The notes under the pieces are model-generated. The model made no database searches, had not been told where the DNA came from, and saw only the letters and a list, made by a program, of their open reading frames with translations. A DNA stretch of 64,000 bases from Blastomyces gilchristii SLH14081 (taxonomy: Eukaryota; Ascomycota; Eurotiomycetes; Onygenales; Ajellomycetaceae): assembly GCF_000003855.2 (NCBI RefSeq), contig NW_003101681.1, positions 1,470,370 through 1,534,369 of the forward strand, read 5' to 3'. A program made the translations under genes and the position numbers. Position 1 is the stretch's first letter. Each line of letters starts with the position of its first letter. Of this stretch, positions 20,111 to 31,775 are shown one piece after another.

Positions 20111-22000
20111 TCATTCGTCGTCGTCGTCGTCTTGATAGTCGCTGTCATTGTCATCGTCACCATCACTACTATCATCCTCATCATCATCCTCATCATCATA
20201 TTCATCATCGGTATCATCGTCTTTAGGGTTCGTAGCCTCCGAGCCTTGACTGGCACTAGGCGATAAGGTCCCGTCACTACTTAGGTTGCCATCTCGATCA
20301 TTATCATCCTTTTCGATCGATTTCACCACGGTGACGTTGGTCTGATTCTGCTTGATGTGGTGTTTTCCCACGACAGGTTCGGCACTCAGATTGCGTGTGC
20401 TTGTGCCAGTATGGCCGTGGAAATTAACACGCTCAGTGTTAACATCGTCATTTCGGGTTTTATCATTCTGGTGGTCGTCACTTCGATTGGGGTTGTTGCA
20501 TTTTTCGAGCTCATTGTCATCATTGTCATTGTCATTCTTAACTCCAACTGCAAAGACCTCACCGAGATCCCCGAGGATATCAACTGTGACATCCTCCAGC
20601 ATACGACGTTTTGGACACCTGCCACGGCAACGGCGGGTAGGGGGTAAGATAATGCCATCTTCGTCGTCTAGGTCGCTGTCGTTTGCGGACCGTTTGCTTC
20701 TCACGCTATGGCGAGAAGAGGAGCGCGAGGAAGAATCCCAGCCAACTCCGGAGGATGGACTCATTGTCGATGATTTGGAGTAGTAGCCGCTACTGCGAGC
20801 AGGAAAGGGAGGGTTTGTAGTTGTGTAAGGGATTGGTGATCTGGGTGAGGAGCGGCTCTCGTTCTCGACTGATTTGTTAAGAGTGACAGGGAGTTTGGGG
20901 TTACGCTCTTCAATCATGGTGGTGAATGGCCCGTCATCCTCTGCTGGGACTTCATCTCGTCCAATGAGGGCTATCATCCAGTGCATATCAGCTGGATTAA
21001 TGGTGGGGGAACTTGGGAACTCTGTCGGAGCAATCTCCGACTTAATTTCTTCGTCAATCTTCGGATGTTTGCGTTGGGCTTCTCTGTAGATAATATCTGC
21101 CCCCCGAAGTCGAGCTGAGAGCTTTGGATGACCAAAATGGGGTCCATCGAGATTCCGTACTGAGGAATAGTGTTGGAACGCCTGGAGAAATGTCAGTAAA
21201 CATGATATACCTGAAGCTGGGAATGTGGGCGTTGGCATACATGAAAAGCTAGATGTATAACCTCCCGGTTGGGATCTGCCTCAGCAAAGGAGCTTTGGAA
21301 TCTCTGAACTCCGTCCTTTGAATATAGCAGCACATCCAGGCCATAGGCTTGGCAAAAGGCTTGGATTTCAGGGGCGCCACCCCAAGAATTCTTTTCCGCC
21401 ATCTCGTCAAGCTGGAGTGTAAACTTAGTTGCTTGCCCTTCTGCAGTAGCAACTCTGTCTACATTGGCATAACCTAGGCGGGCAGCTTGAGCAGCGCTCC
21501 TTCTGGGAGCTCGACGCTCTCCGCCTACATCGGCGGTAAAGTGTACGAAGTAGTCGGCGTTGTCCCGCATATGTTGGACCAAACGTGCTCGGATTTTAAT
21601 GTGGCTCTCGACATCTCCATACAACTGGTCTGAGAGGGAGTAGAAGAGGCAATTTCCTAAAGAGTAAATCCACATACATTAGCCATCTATCCGATGTTGT
21701 CTGGCTTATATATAGCTGGGATAACGGAACAAGAAGAACAAAAAAAAAAAAAAAAAAAAGTTAAAAGCAGAACTCACCATCGCCCAAGACGGGCATAGCA
21801 TACAGCTTGAAGTAATCAAGACATTCCAACTTGAGACTGTCCTTGGTAGGCATCCCGGCCATAGCCATCTCTATATGCTTTTTCATGGCCCTGTCTTCAG
21901 GAGAACGCTTCCTGGTACTTGCGGGACCAGCCGAGGCGGATTTGCTTCGTGCCATAATCGGGACGACTCTGGGGTTTGAGGGTGGTTTAAGGTAAGCCAT
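20111..22000 (-). CDS. OTU-family ubiquitin-specific cysteine protease
   Basis: Exons complement(20111..21181, 21241..21656, 21778..22000) give 569 aa. The splices join LGDG-NCLFYSLSDQLYG and VIHLAFH-AFQHYSSVRN, both recognised OTU motifs. The catalytic set is visible as D74-G-N-C77 and H217 in the QHYSSVRN motif. The domain covers about residues 60-235, then comes DGPHFGHPKLSARLRGADII, helical linker, Ser-rich region, NLS-like RSKRS, and a very acidic repeat tail (poly-Asp/Glu with DSDYQDDDDDE at the end). The fold and order resemble OTUD3/yeast OTU-type deubiquitinases, so the product probably cleaves ubiquitin chains. A second Met (IMARSKSAS) lies 16 residues in. ATG at 22000 is the first in frame after an upstream frame without ATG. 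Confidence 0.92.
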
Positions 22001-23142
22001 GGTTGCAATATATTGGTTTTTAGGTTCTTCATCTGGTAGTGGTTCTGTCTTCAAGTTTCTGTGATTTTGTGCCCGTTTGCGGGGGGATCGGGCAGGCGGG
22101 GCGATTGGAGTGAAGCGGAGAGATATGTATCAAGAAGAAGTGAAGTATTTCGGAGGATCAAAGTGGCTGGTGGGGGGTAGAGATATAGACAAGAGTAGGA
22201 ATAGTGGAGATAAGTGAATAATGAGTTTTCATATATGTAGAGCTGAGTGTGGTGGTTGGGTTGTTGGCAACGCAGATAAAGACTCGTGAATAATATAGGT
22301 GATGGTGGAAGCGGAAGCTTTAGTAGTTCCTTAACGAGATCGGGGGTGTCAAGTTACAGTCCCACCACCGCTTCAAAACCCGCAGATAAAGACCACGGGA
22401 GTTCAATGGAGGCAGAAGAGCAACAAATCAAGGGCAATAGAGATTTATAGCGAGTTAGAGCGAGATCAGTGGTGCAGTTGTCGAGTGAAAGGTGGTGGTG
22501 ATAGATATGTAGCTATGGAGTTAGTCCTCGCTTCTCTCTATCTAAAGCCGCGACATCATCGCCGGCCGTGGGCTCGGGGCGCCAAGATGCTAAGTCACGT
22601 GAATTTCTCCTATTTTTATGACGTCAATCCAGGCACAATCCAGAGTTTGCTCTGCACACTTTAAATCAACACGCGCTGGCCTATGAAGCTTCGGAGTACC
22701 GAACCTTAACGTCGAGACTTGAAACCTTGCTGAAAACCATATATACTGCGGCAGTTCCAAGTTCGTCGGGAAAAGATGCATTCAACGCTCTTAACGCTGT
22801 TGTAGAACGATATATGACGGGGCAAAAATGCCCTGCGTTTCCCATTTTCTAACCATGCCCAACTTAAACATGAAAGTATCACCTGAACTAACTCACAAGA
22901 CGCTGCCAGTACTGAAACTACTCTGGATAAGGATGGCGATTACTGCAAATGCTATCTACGGCGGATCCCTCGGATTGGCAAAGCTCGTGCACAGAGACAA
23001 TTTCAACATGATGCACGAGAAAGGCACTCTTGCCTCTTGCCGCTCGCTTCAAGCTTTCATCTCCATGCGCCCTAAAACTGCGTTGCAACGGATACGGCAT
23101 TTCAACCACCCCGCCTAGTAGAGTTTGCCCGCTGGATCTAGA
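22001..23142. other. 5' flank of the OTU gene and unannotated DNA
   Basis: No gene supported. Purine-rich repeats (22130-22520) probably belong to the OTU promoter and leader. Short frames beyond 22590 show no family features. Confidence 0.4.
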
Positions 23143-23540
23143 ATGTCTCAAGAAGCTGAAATCATTCGCCTGCTTCAGGAAGAAGGTAGGCTTCGGGAAG
23201 AAGGCAGGAAATGCATGAAGATATTGAGCATTATTTTAGGCCTGCAAACTACCATACAGATATACAGATCAAACCGGCCGGCCAGCTATTAAATTTTTGA
23301 GTTTGTAACGGTGCGCAAGGAGCCAACCGTCTTATGGTCTTTTTTGGCCCAGTAGTTAGGAGCCCGGAGCCTGACAGGCTCTAAGCCATGACAGAGTTTC
23401 TTGATACCTGCCATACCTGTCTCTTTCTGGTCCCACCGTTGGCGAGCTCAACGCTTCTCATCAAAAGCACCTGGCAAACTTCACTCAAGATAAAGTTTTG
23501 TGGGTGGTTGAGTTCTGCTGAGGAACAAGAGAAAACCTAG
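23143..23540 (+). pseudogene. Remnant of a multicopy Glu-rich coiled-coil / kinase-like fungal family
   Basis: Two short blocks in different frames look like fragments of one gene family common in Onygenales and other ascomycetes. At 23143 the frame reads MSQEAEIIRLLQEEGRLREE, the usual start. From 23394 another frame reads EFLDTCHTCLFL, then KIKFCGWLSSAEEQEKT and a TAG at 23538. In intact members I recall a Glu/Arg-rich coiled coil, then a FLDACH-type motif, then an ...EEQEKIW segment, in that order. Here the spacing is wrong, the frame changes, and stops are present, so it is dead. The family assignment rests on memory and needs a search. Confidence 0.5.
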
Positions 23541-25329
23541 AATGAGCCCCATGAGGGTTTGATCATTCGCAGCGAAAAGGCTATGTATTCATCTAGCACA
23601 GATTTGTATGTTGTTCGTTTTCTCCGTACCATCTAGCTCCAAGAAGCTAAACTCGTGGAACAAAAGAGTGGCAATACATTGCTTATGAGGTGATAACCAT
23701 AGATCTTGACTCTCAAAGGGCTATTGTGAAAGTTCATACACCATGACTTCTTCATGTAGCTCCATCACATCCGTGCTTCACAAGTCTGAAAAGTTTAGTG
23801 ACATCCTCTCTTCAAGAGAGCTGTGCCAGGCAAATTCTGATGACAAGGTTATATTCAGTGCTGCTGCTCCGTAGCATAGACTCTGGCTGTGGCCAACGTA
23901 ATCAAAACTGGACATTGGTGAGAGTTGAAGCCTTGATACCTATGTGAAATTTTCGTGGCAAATGTTGAACCTCATCAAGAGAAAGCGAACTATGCCATGC
24001 GTCGTTGACACTTTAACTCAAGCATCGGCATATCGCAGCCTCAGCAGAAGAAAATCATCAAAGAAGCAATGACTCGAATGATTCCCATCTCTTTTGTCTG
24101 CCTTACTTCAAGAGTTTGATTCGAGTTTTGCCCGAGATATCCTTCTCAAACAGCCCTTCTGTTGAAGAACAGTCTCATCTAACATAACTTCCCGTGAGTT
24201 TCGCCCGGGCCCGTTCAAGCTAGCATTCGGCCTCTGAAGGCCCCTTTAGGCTATTCATTAGCTTGTGTGCCCAAAGCTTGATAAGCCCATCCATGTCGAT
24301 TAGTGACCGCTTCAAAGGATGATTGGGTTTGATAGAATGAATGTCTGGCTTCCCCTTGCCGGAGGGATCTGATAGCTCACTAGGAGTTAGGACGAACAGC
24401 CTCCCGTCATCATGCATCTGAAATGCAGGTAATTGCCCCGCTCCCCTTTCGTTTGTTCGACAGGGAGCTATTTTCACCGGAGGGTGAAGGGCCATGTGAT
24501 TTTTATGCTATTGAACAGTACAAATGGGGTTCCACGACCAATTCTGGTGGTCCAAGGAGTAAAAGAATGTCCAAGAGTAAAAACATGCATTCCCCATATA
24601 TACTATAAGAGGAAATGAGCTTGCTAAAGCTTTCGAATCTGTCTCGTCAGTGCACATTAGCACCCGATAGGGCGAAATTGGGGCCGGGTTAGGGTTGGTT
24701 AAGGGGTGGGCCTGAGAAGTACTGGTATGAAGGAACATGACACCTTCTTCAAGAGAAGTAAGTGGATGTATGAAATATGACCAGCGAAGGTCGAATATTT
24801 TCAATCTAGATAGAAATGTAGCTATTGCGGTAGCTGTTATGTAGCTTCCTTGTGTGAGGAAGTGCCGAATTACGTAGCGTAGAGCGCAGGGAGTTAGTTA
24901 CTGATTGTGCAGTTCGGCTCTGCTGTAGTTACTGTAACTACTTCGGATGAATACCAGGGGATATAGAATTAGCAACCAGACCGGCTCCATGGTTAAATAA
25001 CCTATTCCTAGACTGGCAAGACCAGTAGCTTCAATATATCCTTGGACCCCTTTTTTTATTTTATTTTTGGAATTAATTCAAGAATTGCCGAGCGTTGCAG
25101 CGAATATGCGCGACCCCACTCGGTGCCAGTAGAACGGCCGAAACACGGCTCTCCGTAACAGCCCAGTCCACGCCATATCCGATATATTATTTTATTACTA
25201 TTATTACATCGACTCTACGATTCTGTTCCTGTAACCTCCCATTGGCCTAAGGACAACTGAGCATTCACTTCCTCACAGTTTTCACCTAGCAGTACGTAGT
25301 GGTTAGTGTACGGTACATACAAGTGCGAC
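23541..25329. other. Degenerate or non-coding DNA before the D-amino-acid oxidase
   Basis: 1.8 kb without an intact gene. 23541-24230 is CA/TG-rich with few CpG and may continue the decayed family member. 25050-25220 is AT-rich and holds the oxidase promoter. Confidence 0.35.
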
Positions 25330-27109
25330 ATGGCATCACACAAGATCGTGGTGCTTGGGTTAGTTGTTTGAACACGCCCTTCCATCTTCCCCCCGAAACG
25401 CACGCCCTGATTACAACCGCTGACCTATCTGTTCTGCTTTTTTTTTATTTATATCCTCCATCCAGGGCTGGCGTGACGGGTCTTACTACCGCCCTCTTGC
25501 TCTCCCGAGATGCCTCCAATCAGATCACCGTTGCCGCAAAACATATGCCGGGGGATTATGATATCGAGTACTGTTCTCCATGGGCTGGCGCAAACTACCT
25601 CCCGTACGTTTTATATATTTTTTATGCTTTTTGGCCTGTTTTCCATTCAATGTCGTGTCCAATGAGAACCACTTCTTGATTTATTTTCGTTAATTGATAT
25701 ATATATATATCTCTCTATATAGGGTCGGGCTGCCCGGTACTACCCATGCCGAATGGGAGAAGAATACATGGCCTGTTTTGGCGGATTTGGCGAAAAATGA
25801 CCCGAGTGCCGGCATTCATTTCCAACGTGGGTTTTCATTTTTATTTTTTATTTTAGAATTCCTCTTGTAGAGAATGATTGTTTGTTGTTTGGCGACTGGG
25901 TAGGTTGTTATTTTCTTTCTGCTCACAGAAACTAACTCTTTAGAAATAACGGGTCGATGTAGGGACGGTAATAAACACTCGTGATAAGGACGCAAAGTCC
26001 ACTACCGGCCAGTGGTTCTCTGAACTGTCAAGATCAAACCCGTGGTTCAAAGACGTCGTCCCGGATGTATGTACTAGCCAGTTCCTTTTTCTTTCTGACC
26101 AGGTTACCCTCGTAAATCCCCTTTGTGTGAAATCCTTGGAAAGCCTGCGGTTGTACATGTACATACATTTACATGTATATTGACAGGAAGAATAATACTG
26201 AACTATATAATAGTTCTATCTCCTCCCTAAGGAAGAACTAGGCCCCGGCGTCGACTACGCTACCTCATTCACCTCTGTCTGCATCAACACGGGCGTCTAC
26301 CTCCCTTGGCTGGTCTCCCAATGCCTCAAGAATGGCGTCGTGTTCAAGCGCGCTGTCTTCAAGCATATCGCCGATGCGGCATCCGTGCACCACTCGGGCA
26401 AGAAGGCGGATCTTGTCGTGAACTGCACAGGCCTCGCGTCGCGGAACCTGGGCGGGGTTGAGGATATGAAGTTACTGCCCGCCCGCGGCCAGATTGTTGT
26501 TGTCAGGAATGACCCGGGGATCATGACGTCGATTTCGGGGTCGGATGATGGTGATGATGAGGTTTGTTATATTATGAAGAGGGCTGCTGGTTAGTGGATT
26601 CCTTTCCTTCCCCCCCCCTTGTTTTTTCTTTCTTAATCTGGGATTCTTCCCCTTCTTTTATCTTTTCCTGAACTATATATATCTACATCTACGTACCCTT
26701 GACTTACCTGCGTTTTCTTCTTACAGGCGGCGGCACAATCCTCGGCGGCACCTATCAAAAGGGCAACTGGGAATCCCAACCAGACCCATCCACAGCCGTG
26801 CGCATCATGAAGAGATGCGTGGAGCTCTGCCCGGACCTTGTTGGTAAAGACGAAAACGGCAAGGATCGCGGTATCGAAGGATTAGATATCATCCGGCACG
26901 GCGTTGGTTTGCGGCCGTTGCGGGACGGAGGGGTGAGGATGGAGACGGAAACGATTGGGGGTGTTACTGTTGTCCATAACTATGGGCATGGTGGGTTTGG
27001 GTATCAGGCTTCCTGGGGTTGTTCGGCGGCAGCGGTAGAGATGGTTAGGGAGGCGTTGGGGAAGAAGGGGATGGGGATGGGGATGGGGATGGGGAGGGCG
27101 AAGTTGTAG
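25330..27109 (+). CDS. D-amino-acid oxidase (FAD), peroxisomal
   Basis: Six exons (25330..25358, 25466..25603, 25723..25826, 25963..26066, 26232..26589, 26727..27109) give 371 aa. The first splice joins KIVVLG-AGVTGLTTALLL, the FAD-binding GxGxxG. Later DAO features are CSPWAGANYLP, TWPVLADL, TGQWFSEL, NCTGLASRNLGG, LLPARGQIVVV, GGTYQKGNWESQPD and the signature HNYGHGGFGYQASWGC. The enzyme oxidises D-amino acids to 2-oxo acids, ammonia and hydrogen peroxide. The C-terminus is GRAKL, whose AKL is a type 1 peroxisomal targeting signal. A (GGGATG)n microsatellite encodes Met-Gly repeats just before it. The length fits the family (about 340-370). D-aspartate oxidase cannot be excluded without substrate-pocket comparison. 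Confidence 0.94.
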
Positions 27110-28267
27110 GGTTTATTTATTGTGTTTGAGTTGGGTGAATGTGTTTTTTGGATGATATATACTTGCTTTCTCGCTCTGTTACCCGTTCTTCTTGGGATAT
27201 ATTTTATAGATGTGAAGGCAACGGCATCTACTACTCTGTTTTCTTGTACTATACTAGGTTGTCATTTCGCACCCACTCACAGCCCATATTCGTGGACCTC
27301 GTAGGTGGAGGATGAGCAGTTTCAGCAAAATATGACAAGGGAGCGAAAATTGGTAGTGATAGAAACAAAGAATCTGATACATTGAGTCAGATCCAGGCAA
27401 ATATAACGCCTAGGCAATTGGGTGTCAAGTAGCCATTCTTTTGTTGAGCAGCGAGAGCCTGAAGTCGAGGCTCCCACCCGTTTGGCTTGGCCCCTTGGTG
27501 CAAAACAACCTCGTTCCTTCAAACCTCGAGACATGAGAGACGTTCAAAACTGCTTCTACCTTCAACTTAATTATTACTCCGTATACTTATGCGATAACAA
27601 AGCTGTGCTAGAAAGGCTCTACGGGTGCCCAGAGCTCGGGGTAAATGCCGGTTGAGGCTAGTCCCCGCATACTAAATAGTTACCACAGTGCGCTCTTCAT
27701 CCTAAGTCCTAAGTTACCTCTTCATCCTGAATTACCATCGGCTCACCAACGATCTCAATGAAAGCCGAATGGTAGCATTATTATATCATGCGCCAAACGC
27801 CCTTTAGGAACTTTTCCTCGGCTCGTTGCGTTGAGCCTATAAGCCCGCTGAGTGTTAGCATCCGAGCTCGAGCTGGCTGATACCATTGTTCCCGAATCAG
27901 CCCATACATAGTTTTACTCTACAGATGAAGATGTGTGAAAATCAGCACTAAGCTTCCTGCAATGAGAGGTTACGGGTTTTTCGGCGCGCGCTACTGCCTA
28001 TGTGAGGGACAGTTCAAGCTAAATCCCCTGAGCCTGCAGCCGCTGGCCATTGGGCGGCGGATTTAATTGCGCTTTTCATCCTAGCTCTACGGCCCTATAC
28101 TAGAGACAATAGGGGTAGGATATGCTCCGTTTAATAGGTGGTTGTTATATATTATGGTAAAGCTGCAACGCTGGGAAAGGAAATATGGGCGTTGGTGGTC
28201 CTTTTATGTTCGTTTTCCTGGATCTTTTCTATTTATTACTGTGTTCAATGCCCCTTTCAATTGAACG
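27110..28267. other. Intergenic region between the two flavin oxidases
   Basis: No gene seen. It has one TACTCCGTA at 27575-27583. The last 400 bp hold the promoter of the 28268 gene. Confidence 0.4.
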
Positions 28268-29970
28268 ATGATACACATTCTCTCCCTTGCCGCGGTACTG
28301 GCATACTATGCCAGTACCTCAATCGCACTCTCTACGTGTGAGAAGCTTTCGCTAATATCAAATGTCGAGATCAAGAAGAAATTGACGATACCGTATGCAG
28401 AAGAACAACGGGAATACTGGTATGGTTGACGTGAACCTGGCTGTTCGATGCTCCACATGTATTTGTACTCTACGACTTAACAACCAATCTAATTGTTCCC
28501 AGGTCGGCAGAGTGCGGGAGACTCAAACCTTCGTGCATACTGGTGCCTGAATCGCCAGAGGAGCTATCGATGATTGTGAAAACGCTCGGGGAGAATAATG
28601 AGACCTTTGCTGTAAAGAGTGGCGGCCACAACCCTAATCGCCACTTCTCGAGCGTTGTTGGCGGCCCTCTTATTAGCCTGAAAGGTTTCAACGAGATCAA
28701 CTACGATGAAGCGTCGGGTACGGTGAGAGTTGGTGCTGGTAACCGCTGGACTGATGTTGTCAAGGTCCTTGAACCCAATGGTGTAACTGCCGTCGGAGGT
28801 CGTGTCGGACATGTCGGCGTGGGTGGGTATATTTTGGGAGGTAGGTATTTTCATATCTTAGTGTGTTTGAACGCAGAATTTGAGTGAATTTCGAAACTGA
28901 GGCTATTTACTTATTTAGGCGGATTGAGCTACCTGAGCACGCAAACTGGTTGGACTATGAACACTGTCGTTGAGTTCGATGTTGTTCTCGCAAACGGTGA
29001 AATTGTCAAGGCAACAAGCTCTGAGAATGTTGACCTTTTCAACGTCCTCCGTGGTGGTGGAAATGCATACGGAATTGTCACGACATATACCCTAAAAGCA
29101 CATAAAATTGGAAAAGTAAGTTGAAGTTGCCGTATAAAAAGGTTTTCGGTAACTAACAGAAACCGCATATAGGTTTGGGGTGGGAACCTGATAATCGGTG
29201 TTGATAAGACAAATGAAGTCCTGGCTGCCGTGCGAGATTTCACAGAGTACTATCCAGATGACAAGGCTGCCATAATTGCTACCCACAACATCGGTGTCGC
29301 AGATCTGTTGGATGTCTGGTTGATACTACTCTTCTACGATGGCGAGACTCCCCCTCCCGGAACATTCGACAACTTCACCGACATTGGTCCAACCCTCAAC
29401 ACGGCCAAAACCCAAAAATATTCAGCTTTAGTGAGTGCCCAAGACGAACTTGTCATCAACGGCAAGATAGTCGACATGGCAGTCGAACACTCTCCACTCC
29501 CTTGCGCCGCCAACCCGGAAATCATGCAGTCCATCAACAACCACTTTGAAACTGTCACAAAGAAGAATAAACTAGTCCCCGGTCTAATGGGCACTTTATC
29601 CCTACAACCAATCCCTAAGCGTCTGGCCCGCCATGCCAAGGAGAATGGAGGCGACCTACTCGATCTCGACGACTCTGTCGATAGGCTGTTGATAGAGCTT
29701 AACTATTCGTATACTTGCCCATCATATGTGCCTCAGATCGAGCGTGCGCTGAAGGCTGTCACGGACGCTGTCCGCAAGGATACCCTAGATCGGATTAGAG
29801 AGGGGACGCTGCCCGATGCGTATCTGCCCCTTTTTATGAATGATGCAAACCATGCGCAGGATTATTTTGGTCGGCTGCGGCCTGAGACGTTGGAGTATGC
29901 GAAGAGGATAAGGGACATATATGATCCCCAAGGCTTATTCCGTGATCGGACGGGAGGGTTCAAGATGTGA
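28268..29970 (+). CDS. Secreted FAD-linked oxidoreductase, berberine-bridge-enzyme-like
   Basis: Exons 28268..28419, 28503..28840, 28919..29115 and 29173..29970 give 494 aa. Residues 1-20 (MIHILSLAAVLAYYASTSIA) are a signal peptide. The FAD-binding type 4 domain shows PESPEELSMIVKTLGENN, FAVKSGGHNPNRH (H93, the histidine usually bound to FAD), GTVRVGAGNRWTDVVKVLEP, GGRVGHVGVGGYILGGGLS, and FNVLRGGGNAYGIVT. The C-terminal BBE segment reads NDANHAQDYFGRL ... RIRDIYDPQGLFRDR. Many relatives oxidise secondary metabolites or carbohydrates. The second covalent anchor, a Cys in the GG(x)nG loop of bicovalent members, is Gly/Val here, so attachment should be through H93 alone. No biosynthetic genes lie nearby, so the substrate is unknown. 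Confidence 0.93.
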
Positions 29971-30727
29971 ATGAGGGTCGTAAATATTCGTGCCGTGGAT
30001 CCCCCTGCCGTCGAGGATTCCTTTTTCGATTTTCGTAAATATAGATATGTGTCTCTTTTGAAAGCATGCAAATCCAAGCTTAAAAATGTAGTTTTATAAA
30101 ATATATTATTCACATAATTACTATCCCAGTTTGATCAAACAAAAATCCCCTATTATCTATCCCCATGATCCCGCGCCAAGAACAAGCGCCAAGGCGCGAT
30201 GCCCTTAGCCTGTTTTGATCCCCAACAACATCCGTATGGGATCTCTGGGAACATGCTGTTATTTTTTACTCCTCAACTCCGGCGCATTAGTTATTATTGC
30301 AGTTGTCAACCGATATTGTAACGGGGTCCTCATACCGTCATCGCCTTTGCTCTCCTTACGACATTCGGCTCCCTTATAAGTTACTCCTTACCGTGCGCGC
30401 CACATAGTTACAGAAACCCAAAAGCAAACACCCAAGCTCCGCTCTCCTTCTCCAGCCACATATTACGTACGTTTCGAATGAAAGTGATGATTTAAACTTT
30501 GTCGCTGCTACCTACGCCAGCCGCAGAAACAGCTCGACAGCTTCTTAGGCTGTGACATTTCGGTAAAACCTTTTTCTTGAATAAAAGCTTTTGCGCCGGG
30601 ACCGCTTCCTCTACCTCCGTCCGCGCCTGAAAAGGAAGAAGCCATCGCGAAAGGGGACAAAAAGCGCAAACGCCGGAGCTCTTCTTTATATTATTAGGGA
30701 ATTTTGATTGATTGATACGAAGAAAGG
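29971..30727. other. Intergenic region before the TVP15-like gene
   Basis: No gene seen. It should contain the terminator of the flavin oxidase and the promoter of the next gene. Confidence 0.4.
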
Positions 30728-31775
30728 ATGGACTTCTCCAATATCTTGTATGTGATATTTCCCGTCTTTAATTGCCTTCAATTTTCCACCTCCGATTCCG
30801 GGGATGCGGATTCTGTGGAGAAAATTAAAAGAAAACTTATCCCCTGTTGCGCTGTTATATTTCCGCAATCTCTACGTAGGGGTGACCGTCGCGGAAATAA
30901 GACGCGTAATGAGAACTTGGACAAATTTCACTGACGGTTCTTTCTACTTCATTTGTTACAGCCGCTTGATCAACCTGGGCATCGGGGCCATCATGGTCCT
31001 GGGTGGCGTCAGCCAGTTCTTCCCACCAAGCATGTAAGTACGAGCTACTTCTTTCCTCCCAATCCCTATCACTTATCCCAGGACGAATGATTGGAAATGA
31101 ATTCCCATTTCTCGCAATTGGTACTTTTGCGCGTTGTGGATCTGGGATTGAGAGGTGATGTTGTTTCGGAGAAGAGGAGGCAGTTGATATGCGAGCTTGC
31201 GGCTTCGCGGTCTATTGCGAATTGAGCACCGCAGAAAACGTTTGGCTAATGGAGATCCTGTCAAATTTTATTCGGTGATATAGAAGCAGCGTTGTCGTCG
31301 GTGTTTATGTGATTCTGTTCGGTTTGGGTGAGTTTCTCTTAGACCTTTTTATCTCTCCATGATTAAAACTTGGATTAAGCATCGCTGACGGCGGACCTCA
31401 ACTCCACTTTCCACATATGTAGCCGTCGGTGCCCTTGAATTCGTCCCCCATCCCCCATCATATCTCTCGCGACATGCATCCTTCCTTTTCTCCTTCATTG
31501 GACGGGGTATCTGTAAGTTATTACTTCCAAAAAAATCTCGTAAAGTAACCGTTAGTATCCAAAGACACCACAATAATCTAACCCGGGTCAACTTTTTCTC
31601 AGTCTACATTTTCGTCGGCTGCATCCTTATCGAGGGGAAAGTCCTACGAATCATTGCCGGCACCATCGTTGGCGTCGTCGGCCTCGGATACGTTGCCTTG
31701 GAATTTGTGCCGTCGATAGAACCCCCACCTACCATGCGCGAGGCGGATAGCACGTGGGGATCTGAGCAGGTTTAA
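30728..31775 (+). CDS. TVP15-like / COPI-associated Golgi membrane protein
   Basis: Five exons (30728..30747, 30962..31033, 31284..31327, 31423..31512, 31603..31775) give 132 aa. Every splice restores family text: MDFSNI-FRLINLGIGAIMVL, SQFFPPSI, GVYVILFGLA-VGALEFVPH, SFIGRGI-FYIFVGCIL, then IIAGTIVGVVGLGYVALEFV and EPPPTMREADSTWG. Four hydrophobic segments are evident, typical of the COPI-associated family of Golgi vesicle proteins. The role is in late-Golgi/endosome vesicles and is not well defined. The first exon is only 20 nt, so this gene is easily missed by frame searches. The length equals the usual 130-150 aa. Confidence 0.92.

Noticed and set aside
28268..31775. A secondary-metabolite cluster around the BBE-type oxidase
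   Set aside because: No polyketide synthase, NRPS, terpene synthase, P450 or transporter is present nearby; the next gene is a Golgi protein.
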